A DNA stretch of 35,710 nucleotides. Source: an uncultured Rhodospirillales bacterium (GTDB lineage: Bacteria; Pseudomonadota; Alphaproteobacteria; Rhodospirillales; CAJXLG01). The stretch is from the NCBI GenBank assembly GCA_913055885.1, contig CAJXLG010000005.1, positions 1-35,710 on the forward strand, read 5' to 3'. The position numbers were made by a program, and so were the translations under genes. A model generated the notes under the pieces. The model had not been told where the DNA came from and did not search any database. It was given only the letters and a program-made list of their open reading frames with translations. This document shows positions 27,578 to 35,710 of this stretch, one piece after another. Position 1 is the stretch's first letter. Each line of letters starts with the position of its first letter.

Positions 27578-27922
27578 TCAACCGCTGCCGGCGGCGCACC
27601 GGATGCAGGTGGGCACCGCGGGGTCGCTTTCCAGCCGCCTGGGTCCGATGGGCTCGTCGCAGTTGACGCAGTGGCCGTAGTCGCCCTCGTCCATGCGGGC
27701 CAGGGCGGCCTCGATGCGCTGGATTTCCACCTGGCGGCGGCGGTCGCGTTCCTGGGCCATGGCCTGGTTCTGCATGGCGTCGATGCGCGACAGCCGGCCC
27801 ATGCGCGTCTGGTCAAGCTCCACCGTCCGGCGCGCCTCGCTGTTGTCCTCGGCCAGCAGGGTCTCGCGGCGCGCTTCCAGGCGGGCGCGCAGGGCGGTTT
27901 CGTCGGGGGTTTCGGGGCTCAT
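27578..27922 (-). CDS. TraR/DksA-family zinc-finger protein
   Basis: MSPETPDETALRARLEARRETLLAED... IEAALARMDEGDYGHCVNCDEPIGPRRLESDPAVPTCIRCAAGSG; 6 bp upstream of hypA. Confidence 0.88.
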   Translation of the reverse strand: MSPETPDETALRARLEARRETLLAEDNSEARRTVELDQTRMGRLSRIDAMQNQAMAQERDRRRQVEIQRIEAALARMDEGDYGHCVNCDEPIGPRRLESDPAVPTCIRCAAGSG

Positions 27923-27960
27923 GGCACCTCCTCGTCGGATGGCCACGGCCAGGGTAGCAG

Positions 27961-27990
27961 GCGGCCGCCCCGGCGCACCAGGGCGGCCGC
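27961..27990. promoter_or_regulatory. 10-bp perfect inverted repeat in the hyp / cytochrome b divergent intergenic region
   Basis: GCGGCCGCCC - 10 nt - GGGCGGCCGC, immediately followed by TTGACC. Confidence 0.45.
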
Positions 27991-28061
27991 TTGACCCCTG
28001 CCATGCAAAACGCTACCTGGAGGCTCAACGCGCGCGCAACGGTACGAGGCGAGGCGATTTC

Positions 28062-28748
28062 ATGACCGGCACGCATCGAATCCGCATCTGGGACCTGCCC
28101 ACCCGCCTGTTCCACTGGCTTTTCGTCCTGGCCCTGGTGGCCGCGTGGGCGGTGGCGGATCTGGAGCCGGAGATCCCCGGCTACGGCGAAACGGACCTGC
28201 CGGAGCACATGCTCATCGGCTATGGCGTGCTGGTGCTTCTGCTGTTCCGCATCATCTGGGGCTTCGTGGGCAGCGAGACGGCGCGTTTCAGCCGCTTCGT
28301 GCGCGGGCCGAAGGCGGCTTTCGAGCACGTCCGCGCCCTGCGCCGGGGCGAGCCCCACCCCGCCGGCCACAATCCCCTGGGCGGCTGGATGGTCGTCGCC
28401 CTTCTCGTGGTGACGGCGGTGCAGGCGGGCAGCGGCCTCTTCGCCGCCGACGACATCTGGACCTCCGCCATCCTGGCCGACGAGGTGTCCGATTCCACCC
28501 AGGAATTCCTCGACGGCATCCACCATCAGGCGTTCGACGTCCTGGTGATCCTGGCTGGGCTCCACATCCTGGCCGTGCTGGCGCACAAGTGGATCGGGCG
28601 CGAGAACCTGGTGCCGGCCATGGTCACGGGCCGCCGCGCCGTGCCGGCGGACTGGCGGCAGCCGCGCATGGTCTCCCCGTGGCGCGCCGTCGTTGTCCTT
28701 GCCGTGAGCGTCGGCGCCGTGTACGCCCTGGTGGCCGTCTACGGATAG
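28062..28748 (+). CDS. Cytochrome b/b561-like membrane protein
   Basis: IRIWDLPTRLFHWLFVLALVAAWAVAD, HMLIGYGVLVLLLFRIIWGFVGSETARF, LDGIHHQAFDVLVILAGLHILAVLAHKW. Confidence 0.88.
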   Translation: MTGTHRIRIWDLPTRLFHWLFVLALVAAWAVADLEPEIPGYGETDLPEHMLIGYGVLVLLLFRIIWGFVGSETARFSRFVRGPKAAFEHVRALRRGEPHPAGHNPLGGWMVVALLVVTAVQAGSGLFAADDIWTSAILADEVSDSTQEFLDGIHHQAFDVLVILAGLHILAVLAHKWIGRENLVPAMVTGRRAVPADWRQPRMVSPWRAVVVLAVSVGAVYALVAVYG

Positions 28749-28763
28749 AACTGGAGGGAAGCG

Positions 28764-29306
28764 ATGGGCAGCAACGGGGCCGTGTGCGTCTTCTGCGGCG
28801 CGGCCGACGGCAGCGATCCGGTGCACCGCGAGCACGCCCGGCGCCTGGGCGACCTGCTTGCCGACAACGGGCTGGAACTGGTCTTCGGCGGCGGCCACGT
28901 GGGCCTCATGGGCGTGGTGGCCGAGCGCGTCCTGGCGCGCGGCGGGCGCGTCACCGGCATCATCCCGGAACACCTCTACCGGCCGGAGCTGGCCTACGAG
29001 GGGGTCACGGAGCTGGTGGTCACCGAGGGCATGTCCGACCGCAAGGACCAGCTCATCGCGCGCAGCGATTCGTTCATCACCCTGGGCGGCGGCCTGGGCA
29101 CCCTGGACGAGTTCTTCGAGGTGCTCACCCAGCGCCAGCTCGGCCTGCACGCCAAGCCGGTGGTGCTCCTCAACAGCGGCGGCTACTGGAACGGCCTGCT
29201 CGACCTCATCGAGGCCGTGGTGGGCGGGGGCTTCATGCACCACGCGGACCGCGCTTTGTACCAGGTGGCGGACACGCCCGACGCCGCCGTCGCCGCGGTG
29301 CAGTAA
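28764..29306 (+). CDS. TIGR00730/LOG-family Rossmann-fold protein
   Basis: 180 aa; VCVFCGAADGSDPVH, LVFGGGHVGLMGVVAERVL, TLGGGLGTLDEFFEVLTQRQLG. Confidence 0.93.
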   Translation: MGSNGAVCVFCGAADGSDPVHREHARRLGDLLADNGLELVFGGGHVGLMGVVAERVLARGGRVTGIIPEHLYRPELAYEGVTELVVTEGMSDRKDQLIARSDSFITLGGGLGTLDEFFEVLTQRQLGLHAKPVVLLNSGGYWNGLLDLIEAVVGGGFMHHADRALYQVADTPDAAVAAVQ

Positions 29307-29484
29307 AAACCGCACGTTCCCCCGGCCGCGACTCTTGCCACCGGCCGGCCGGGCGGGTATGGTCGCCGCGTCCGTTGGCCGGTCCGTCCGGCCGTCCGCC
29401 ACGATGGGGCGCACCCCGACGGACATCCCGTGACACAACCCGCGTGTGTTTTGCCGCGATCACCCGGATCGGGAGGACCGAGCC

Positions 29485-30702
29485 ATGAGCAAGATCCAGG
29501 TCAAGAACCCCATCGTGGAACTGGACGGCGACGAGATGACCCGGATCATCTGGGACTTCATCAAGAACAAGCTGATCCTGCCCTACGTGGACGTGGACCT
29601 GAAGTACCACGACCTGTCCGTCCAGAACCGCGACGCCACGGACGATCAGGTGACGGTGGACGCCGCCGAGGCCATCAAGAAGCACGGCGTGGGCATCAAG
29701 TGCGCCACCATCACGCCCGACGAGGCGCGCATGGAAGAGTTCGACCTCAAGAAGATGTGGCGTTCGCCCAACGGCACCATCCGCAACATCCTGGGCGGCA
29801 CCGTCTTCCGCGAGCCCATCATCTGCCGTAACATCCCGCGCTACGTGCCCCACTGGACGGAGCCCATTGTCATCGGCCGCCACGCCTTCGGCGACCAGTA
29901 CCGGGCGACGGATTTCGTGGTGCCGGGCAGGGGCAAGCTGACGGTGCGTTTCGAGCCGGAGGACGGCGGCGCCCCCATCGAGCGCGAGGTGTTCGACTTC
30001 CCCGGCGGCGGCGTCGCCATGACCATGTACAACCTGGACGATTCCATCCGGGATTTCGCGCGGGCCTGCTTCAACTACGGGCTCCAGCGCGGCTATCCCG
30101 TGTACATGTCCACCAAGAACACCATCCTCAAGGCCTATGACGGCCGCTTCAAGGACCTGTTCGAGGAGGTCTACAACAACGAGTTCAAGGACGCTTTCGA
30201 CAGGGCGGGCCTCACCTACGAGCACCGGCTCATCGACGACATGGTCGCCTGCTCCATGCGCTGGGAAGGCGGCTACGTCTGGGCCTGCAAGAACTACGAC
30301 GGCGACGTGCAGTCGGACACCGTGGCCCAGGGCTTCGGCTCCCTGGGGCTCATGAGCTCCGTGCTCATGACGGCGGACGGCAAGACCGTGGAAACGGAAG
30401 CGGCGCACGGCACCGTCACCCGCCACTACCGCCAGCACCAGCAGGGCAAGGAGACCTCCACCAACCCCATCGCCTCCATCTTCGCCTGGACGCGCGGCCT
30501 GAAGTTCCGGGGCGAAATGGACGGCACGCCGGACGTGGTGGACTTCGCCGAGACCCTGGAGACGGTCTGCATCGAGACCGTGGAAAACGGCCACATGACC
30601 AAGGACCTGGCGCTGCTCGTCGGCGACGACCAGCCCTACCTCAATACCAACCAGTTCCTCGACAAGCTGGACGAGGGCCTGCGCCAGCGCATGGGGATGT
30701 AG
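29485..30702 (+). CDS. icd: NADP-dependent isocitrate dehydrogenase
   Basis: [78 protein letters not shown]. Confidence 0.97.
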   Translation: MSKIQVKNPIVELDGDEMTRIIWDFIKNKLILPYVDVDLKYHDLSVQNRDATDDQVTVDAAEAIKKHGVGIKCATITPDEARMEEFDLKKMWRSPNGTIRNILGGTVFREPIICRNIPRYVPHWTEPIVIGRHAFGDQYRATDFVVPGRGKLTVRFEPEDGGAPIEREVFDFPGGGVAMTMYNLDDSIRDFARACFNYGLQRGYPVYMSTKNTILKAYDGRFKDLFEEVYNNEFKDAFDRAGLTYEHRLIDDMVACSMRWEGGYVWACKNYDGDVQSDTVAQGFGSLGLMSSVLMTADGKTVETEAAHGTVTRHYRQHQQGKETSTNPIASIFAWTRGLKFRGEMDGTPDVVDFAETLETVCIETVENGHMTKDLALLVGDDQPYLNTNQFLDKLDEGLRQRMGM

Positions 30703-30774
30703 CTCGGCCGGGAAACGGGGGATCGCTAGTCCGGATTTCTCACGGCCGGCAACGCCCCGCCGGGTCTTACCGAT

Positions 30775-30807
30775 CAAGGGGCGCGGGTTCCAGGGCGTCG
30801 CCCCTTG
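30775..30807. other. Intergenic hairpin downstream of icd
   Basis: CAAGGGGCG / CGCCCCTTG 9-bp perfect arms, 15-nt loop, no U-tract. Confidence 0.5.
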
Positions 30808-30865
30808 TGTCGGCGCCCTTCCCGGGGCCAGCACTTCTCCGTGCCACCATGCCCGGAGGCCCGCC

Positions 30866-31273
30866 ATGCGTGCTCTTTTTTTGCTTGCCTGCTGCCTCCT
30901 GATGGGCGCCGCCGCCCTGGCGCAGGCCATGAGCGACCGCGCCGTATCCCGTGAACTGCGCGAGCTCGTGACCCGCGCGGCCGATCTGTCCGGGGCGTGC
31001 GTTACAGAGATCGAGGAGACCGGCGCGCAGGGCGATGCCTGCGCCGACTTCCGCGCCTTCTTGACGCGCACGGCGGACAAGCGCCGGCGCTACCGCCGCC
31101 GGGTGGACCGGGCGGCCCGGCGCATCACGCGGGATTTCACCGAGCAGACCCTCGGCTTCACCACGCTGGAAAGCGCCGAGCAGGCCATCCTCGACAACCG
31201 CGCCGCCGCCCAGGCGGCGCGCCAGCGGCTGCGGACGAATCGGCGCCGCATCGACAAGCTTGCCGGCGACTGA
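30866..31273 (+). CDS. Hypothetical secreted helical protein
   Basis: 135 aa with signal peptide MRALFLLACCLLMGAAALAQA and Arg/Ala-rich helical body. Confidence 0.6.
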   Translation: MRALFLLACCLLMGAAALAQAMSDRAVSRELRELVTRAADLSGACVTEIEETGAQGDACADFRAFLTRTADKRRRYRRRVDRAARRITRDFTEQTLGFTTLESAEQAILDNRAAAQAARQRLRTNRRRIDKLAGD

Positions 31274-31828
31274 TCACGGCCGGGGCCGGCCGGGGGTGAG
31301 GGACAGGACGCAGGCTTCCTGGCGGGGATTCTCCACGGCCCCGTGCCGCGCCGCGCGCACGGCCTTCAGGGCATCTTCCGGCCGCCTGCCGCGTTCCACC
31401 AGCAGCCGCACGGCGGCGATGCCGCTGCGGCCCAGGCCGCCCATGCAGTGCACCCCGACGGCCTGCCCCGCGTCCAGGGCGCGATGCAGCATGGGGGCGG
31501 CGTTGTCGCGCCAGGCCAGTTCCCATTCGTTGCCCGGCACGCTGCCGTCCTGCATGGGCAGGTGGGCCCACGCCATCCCGTGGTGGCGCACCAGGGCGCC
31601 GAAATGCTCGGCGGAGAGGCCCTCGCGGGTGAACTCCCGGTGTTCGATGAGGCTCAGGAGGGCCCCCATGCCCAGGTCGGCCAGGGCGCGCACGGTGGCC
31701 TCCGCCGTCAGGCGGCCGCCGGCGTAGGGCGTGCCGGGACACGGCATGACGGCGATGCGGCCGCCGCCCGGGGCGTCCACCCAGCCGATGCGCGTGCGGC
31801 CAATGGTTTCGGCGGCGTCGGCGGCCAT
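31274..31828 (-). CDS. Dual-specificity/tyrosine phosphatase-like protein (CDKN3-type)
   Basis: 184 aa; HCMGGLGRSG matches the HCX5R P-loop. Confidence 0.82.
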   Translation of the reverse strand: MAADAAETIGRTRIGWVDAPGGGRIAVMPCPGTPYAGGRLTAEATVRALADLGMGALLSLIEHREFTREGLSAEHFGALVRHHGMAWAHLPMQDGSVPGNEWELAWRDNAAPMLHRALDAGQAVGVHCMGGLGRSGIAAVRLLVERGRRPEDALKAVRAARHGAVENPRQEACVLSLTPGRPRP

Positions 31829-31844
31829 GGCCGCCCTCCGTTGG

Positions 31845-32330
31845 CTATTCCCCTTCCGGGGCGGGAAGGTCCTCGACCGGCTGCTGGTTGATGCCGCGCG
31901 CCTGGAAGAAATCCTTGTACGCCATGTCCTCTTCCAGGATGTGCAGCCGCAGCCAGTTGTTCAGGAACCCCAGAAGCTCGATGAAGAGCCCGCGCGTGCG
32001 GCCCGCGTTGAAGTCGCGGTGATAGCTCAGGACCTGTTCGCGCAGGGCGTTGTGGGCCCGGATGTGGTCGTCCAGGTCGGGATAGCCGTGCTCGCGCATG
32101 AGCGCTTCCTCGCGCTCGAAATGCTTGTCCGTATACTCCATGAGCAGGTCGAAGGCGGGCCGCAGGGCGTCCGGCCCCTTGCCCGCGGCGTAGGCCTCAT
32201 GAAGCTGATTGATGAGGTCCACCAGGATCTTGTGGTCATAGTCGAAGGCGTCCACCCCGACGCTGTACCTGTCCTGCCAGGAAATAAGGGACACGGCTCT
32301 CACCCCAGCGTTTGCAGCCAACACCGCCAT
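31845..32330 (-). CDS. Bacteriohemerythrin
   Basis: WQDRYSVGVDAFDYDHKILVDLINQLHEAY, HFEREEALMREHGYPDLDDHIRAHNALREQV, LRLHILEEDMAYKDFF. Confidence 0.93.
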   Translation of the reverse strand: MAVLAANAGVRAVSLISWQDRYSVGVDAFDYDHKILVDLINQLHEAYAAGKGPDALRPAFDLLMEYTDKHFEREEALMREHGYPDLDDHIRAHNALREQVLSYHRDFNAGRTRGLFIELLGFLNNWLRLHILEEDMAYKDFFQARGINQQPVEDLPAPEGE

Positions 32331-32372
32331 GATTAGGCGACGGAGCGTGGCGAAGCAAGGGCTGAAGGCCTA

Positions 32373-33185
32373 TCACACGCCGGTATCGCCGCGCAGGCGG
32401 TCCAGGCGCAGGCGGTGGCGGCCGTCGGTGAGCCGCGCCGCCGCCGCCAGGGTCACGGCCAGCACGCCCAGGGCCGTGCCCGCGGCGATGAGGAAGACGA
32501 TCATGAGCTGGTAGCGCACCGCCTGGGTGGGGGGCACGCCGGCGAGAAGCTGCCCCGTCATCATGCCGGGGATGAAGACCAGCCCCATGGCCGACATGGC
32601 GTTCACCACCGGGATGAGGCCCGCCCCGGCCGCCGCCCGCACGGGCCCCGCCAGGGCCTGCCAGCGGTCGTGGCCCAGGGCCAGCCGGGCCTCGATGGCC
32701 GGGCGTTCGCGGATCACCTCGCCCGACAGCCGGTCCAGGGCGAGGCTCACGCCGTTCATGGCGTTGCCCAGGATCATGCCCAAAAGCGGCAGGGCATAGG
32801 CGGGATCGTACCAGGGATCGGCCTTGATCTGGGCCGTCAGGGCGAAGAGGGTGACGAGCAGCCCCGCCACGGTCATGGCCGAGGTGCCCAGCCCCAGGGT
32901 CCACCAGCCGGCGAACTTGTGGCCCTGCCGGGCGGCTGCCTCGCGCCCGGCGAAGCCCAGCATCACCGCCACGGCGAGCGCCGTCAGCCAGGGCGAGGCC
33001 ATCTCGAACAGCGCCTTGAGCACCAGGGCCATGACGGCGAGCTGGGCCGTGGCCCGCACGGCGGCGATGAACAGCCGGCCCGCCACGCCCAGGCGCAGCA
33101 CCAGGGCGAGCAGGCCGGTGAGGACCACCAGGCCGGCGGCCAGGGCCAGCTCCACCGGCCCCAGGACGATGTAGTCGGCGGTCAT
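32373..33185 (-). CDS. fetB: UPF0014/FetB-like ABC permease
   Basis: 270 aa; GMILGNAMNGVSLALDRL, GLVFIPGMMTGQLLAGVPPTQAVRYQLMIVFLIAAGTALGV. Confidence 0.9.
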   Translation of the reverse strand: MTADYIVLGPVELALAAGLVVLTGLLALVLRLGVAGRLFIAAVRATAQLAVMALVLKALFEMASPWLTALAVAVMLGFAGREAAARQGHKFAGWWTLGLGTSAMTVAGLLVTLFALTAQIKADPWYDPAYALPLLGMILGNAMNGVSLALDRLSGEVIRERPAIEARLALGHDRWQALAGPVRAAAGAGLIPVVNAMSAMGLVFIPGMMTGQLLAGVPPTQAVRYQLMIVFLIAAGTALGVLAVTLAAAARLTDGRHRLRLDRLRGDTGV

Positions 33186-33811
33186 GCCGGCGCCTCCACC
33201 CGGGACCGGGTATCGCTCGCCGTGGTGGCGGCGAGGGTGCCGTCGCGCAGGGTGAGCAGCCGGTCCGCGAGGTGGTCACGCTGGTGGACGTCGTGGGTGA
33301 CGAGCAGGATGCCGGCGCCCGCCGCCTGGTGGGCCTGGACGAGGGTGTCCACGGCGCCGGCGGCCTCCGGGTCGAGGCCGCTGGCCGGCTCGTCCAGGAG
33401 CAGGAAATCCGGCGCCTGGATCAGCAGGCGCACCAGGGCGAGGCGCTTGCGCTCGCCCGTGGAGAGCCGGCTCACGGCCCACGCCAGGGCGTCGTCGGGC
33501 AGGTGCAGGCGGGGCAGCAGGGCCCGGGCGGCATCGGTGTCGGCCATGTGCTCGCCCACGGTGGCGGCCCACCAGCCGGCGTCGGCGGCCAGATAGCCCA
33601 CCTGCCGCCGCCATTCCGGCGCGCTGAAGCGCTCGCGTTCAATACCGTCCAGGGTGACGGTGCCGCCGTTGGGCTCCAGGTCGGCGAGGGCGCGCAGGAT
33701 GAGGCTCTTGCCCGCGCCCGAGGGGCCGCTCAGGGCGATGCAGACCCCCCGCGCCACCGAAAGGCGCATGGGTCCCAGGTGGCGGATGGTGAGGTCGCGG
33801 GCCTCCAGCAT
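33182..33811 (-). CDS. fetA: FetA-like ABC ATP-binding protein
   Basis: Walker A GPSGAGKS, signature LSTGERKRL, Walker B FLLLDEPASGLD, LLVTHD; overlaps fetB. Confidence 0.9.
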   Translation of the reverse strand: MLEARDLTIRHLGPMRLSVARGVCIALSGPSGAGKSLILRALADLEPNGGTVTLDGIERERFSAPEWRRQVGYLAADAGWWAATVGEHMADTDAARALLPRLHLPDDALAWAVSRLSTGERKRLALVRLLIQAPDFLLLDEPASGLDPEAAGAVDTLVQAHQAAGAGILLVTHDVHQRDHLADRLLTLRDGTLAATTASDTRSRVEAPA

Positions 33812-34704
33812 CAGGCCGGTTGCTGGTTGCCCAGGGCCGCCCGCGCCTCGTCGGCGCGCTCCTTCAGGCCGGCGTGGTCGAGCAGGCTCACGGCCCGCTC
33901 CAGGTGGCGGCGGGCGCGCTCGGGATCGGCCTTGCGCTCCAGCCGGCCCAGGGCCAACAGGGTCTCGCCCTCGCCGCCCATATCCCCGGCTTCGTGGTAC
34001 AGCCGGGCGGCGGCGTCGAAGGCCTCGGTGGCGCCCGCCGCGTCGCCCAGGCCGAGCTGCATCTCGCCGAGCGCCGCCTGGGTGCGGGCGTGGTCCAGCA
34101 CGTCGCCGCACTCCACGAAGCGGTCCACGGCGGCCTCGTAATCCTCCAGGGCGGTGTCGGGCCGCTCGAGCATGCGATGAATGTCGCCGCGCGCCTTGAG
34201 GACGCGGGCCTCGCCGCAGGTGTCGTTGGCGTGGCGGTACAGGTTGATGGCCCGCGCCAGGAAGTCCTGGGCCGTGTCCTCCTCGCCGTTGGCCAGCCGC
34301 ACGTGGGCGAGCTGCGCCAGGGCGTAGGCCTCCCGCTCGCTGTCGCCAGCGGCGCGCAGCAGCTCACGCGCCCCCTCGAAGTAGGAGCGCGCCTCCACCT
34401 GATCCTTGCGGGCCAGGGCGAGGTCGCCCAGCCGGTTGAGGGCACGCCCCTGATCCACCTGGGCGCCCGCCTCGGCGAAGAGGGCGCGGCCCTCGATGTA
34501 GTGCTCGCGCGCTCTTTCCAGGTCGTTGTTGTGGAGCGCCGCTTCGCCGAGCGCCAGGTGGGTGTTGGCGGCGCCGTGTGGGTCGTCCGCTTCCTCGTAC
34601 AGGGCGCGCGCCCGCTCGTAGGCATCGCGGGCGGCCTCCCAGTCCCCGGCCTGGGCCAGGCGCTCCGCCTGGTCGAAGGTCTCGTCGGCGCGCGTCCGGG
34701 CCAT
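33811..34704 (-). CDS. Tetratricopeptide-repeat protein
   Basis: Repeated AxxAYERARALYEEADDPHGAANTHLALGEAALHNNDLERAREHY-type TPR units; stop overlaps the fetA start. Confidence 0.9.
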   Translation of the reverse strand: MARTRADETFDQAERLAQAGDWEAARDAYERARALYEEADDPHGAANTHLALGEAALHNNDLERAREHYIEGRALFAEAGAQVDQGRALNRLGDLALARKDQVEARSYFEGARELLRAAGDSEREAYALAQLAHVRLANGEEDTAQDFLARAINLYRHANDTCGEARVLKARGDIHRMLERPDTALEDYEAAVDRFVECGDVLDHARTQAALGEMQLGLGDAAGATEAFDAAARLYHEAGDMGGEGETLLALGRLERKADPERARRHLERAVSLLDHAGLKERADEARAALGNQQPA

Positions 34705-34797
34705 GATCGCCTCCCGCTTCCAGAAGAATCGGCTGTTCGAGCCCCTTACGCCAAAGTGTACCGCGTCGGGGCAGCATGGTAAACGGCGGCGCGGGCA

Positions 34798-34830
34798 TTG
34801 GCGCGTGGCGGCGGGCATCCTATGATGCCC
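34798..34830 (+). promoter_or_regulatory. Candidate promoter with inverted repeat over -10, upstream of the pentapeptide gene
   Basis: TTGGCG - 17 nt - TATGAT; GGGCATC-CTAT-GATGCCC at 34813-34830. Confidence 0.5.
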
Positions 34831-34860
34831 CGGCGACAATGCCGAGGAGGTCTTGCCACC

Positions 34861-35370
34861 ATGCCCCTTACCCGCCGCCGTCTCCTCGCCGCGCTGGCCG
34901 GGCTCGCCACGGCGGGCGCCGCGGGGCGCGCCCGTGCCGACTGTTCCGACCCGCCCCTGCCCGCCGTGAACTGGCGCAAGTGCCTGCATTCCGGCCGCGA
35001 CCTGGAAGGGGCCAATCTGGCGGGGGCGAATCTGCGCGAGGCGGACCTGTCGCGCGCCAACCTGGAAAAGGCCGACCTGTCCGGCGTGGACGCCTATAGC
35101 GCCCGCTTCACCAGCGCCTCCATGAAAAAGGCCACACTCGACGGCGGCAATTTCGAGGAGGCGGACTTCACGGGCGTGGCCCTCACGGGCGCCTCTCTCG
35201 TCGGCACCAACCTGCGGCGGGCCACCCTGTACAACGCGGACCTCACGAACGCCGACCTCACCGACGCCAGCCTGGGCGAAGCCGATACCCAGAATGCCGT
35301 CTTCTCCGGCGCCACGTGGACGGACGGCAATTACGAATGCCGGGAAGGGTCCGTGGGGAGCTGCGGATGA
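34861..35370 (+). CDS. Exported pentapeptide-repeat protein
   Basis: [22 protein letters not shown] leader; [31 protein letters not shown]... repeats. Confidence 0.92.
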   Translation: MPLTRRRLLAALAGLATAGAAGRARADCSDPPLPAVNWRKCLHSGRDLEGANLAGANLREADLSRANLEKADLSGVDAYSARFTSASMKKATLDGGNFEEADFTGVALTGASLVGTNLRRATLYNADLTNADLTDASLGEADTQNAVFSGATWTDGNYECREGSVGSCG

Positions 35371-35693
35371 ACGGTCGCCTGCCCGGTGCCGGCCGCGGCG
35401 CCGTGACGGATGTTGCCAGCCGGTTCGACACCCTGGTGCGCGAGCCGGACGCGCCGCCGGAGGGGCGCGCCACGGAGGTGCACGAGGAAACGGCCAAGAG
35501 CATCATCAGCCGCAACACCTCGCCCGACGTCCCCTTCGACCGCTCCCTGAACCCATATGCCGGGTGCGAACATGGCTGCGTCTACTGTTACGCCGTGCAG
35601 CCCCCGGAGATCGCCAAGCGGCGCTATCGCGAACACGACCCGGACGACCCGTTCCTGATCCGGCCGGCCGGTAGCCAGCGCCGGACCGGGTGA
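35367..35693 (+). pseudogene. Truncated or interrupted radical-SAM protein (PA0069/SPL-like)
   Basis: [29 protein letters not shown] (CxxxCxxC) and then unrecognisable sequence to a stop at 35693; starts ATGA-overlapping the pentapeptide gene. Confidence 0.6.
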
Positions 35694-35710
35694 AGCGCGA
35701 TCCATCCGGG

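Noticed and set aside
29233-31080. 615-aa minus-strand ORF opposite icd
   Set aside because: Shadow of the icd coding sequence.
34980-35300. DNA-level tandem repeats in the pentapeptide-repeat gene
   Set aside because: Periodicity follows from the protein A(D/N)LxX repeats; the units are diverged and explained by the fold.

Overview
High-GC, densely coding bacterial chromosome window. It is probably alphaproteobacterial, inferred from gene content and one intergenic repeat and not proven. It carries roughly 35 protein genes and no rRNA, tRNA or CRISPR that I could see. From left to right: a tandem glycine riboswitch upstream of gcvT-gcvH-gcvPA-gcvPB; a sulfotransferase-like gene and an alpha/beta hydrolase; an RHH protein overlapping a Mth938-like protein; an ArsR regulator / DUF318-type permease / thioredoxin-fold operon with a strong promoter-operator; a c-type cytochrome; hslVU; an Rpn-family nuclease; dapB; ubiD; pmbA/tldD-family; DUF4197; an orphan periplasmic binding protein; a small-TM / DUF5395-like / YeiH-type transporter operon; a sensor kinase; a tandem pair of paralogous 56-57 aa microproteins; a dksA-like-hypA-hypB-'hypF-hypC-hypD-hypE operon with a truncated HypF; cytochrome b561-like; a LOG-family protein; icd; a TPR-FetA-FetB-hemerythrin-phosphatase operon; a pentapeptide-repeat protein; and a radical-SAM ORF that loses recognisable family sequence near the right edge. 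The best candidates for something undescribed are the tandem microproteins (22418-22818), the compact TPR/FetAB/hemerythrin/DSP operon, and the three-gene transporter operon at 18248-20230. Several operator/promoter palindromes also merit checking. All family calls come from reading motifs by eye; no searches were run.
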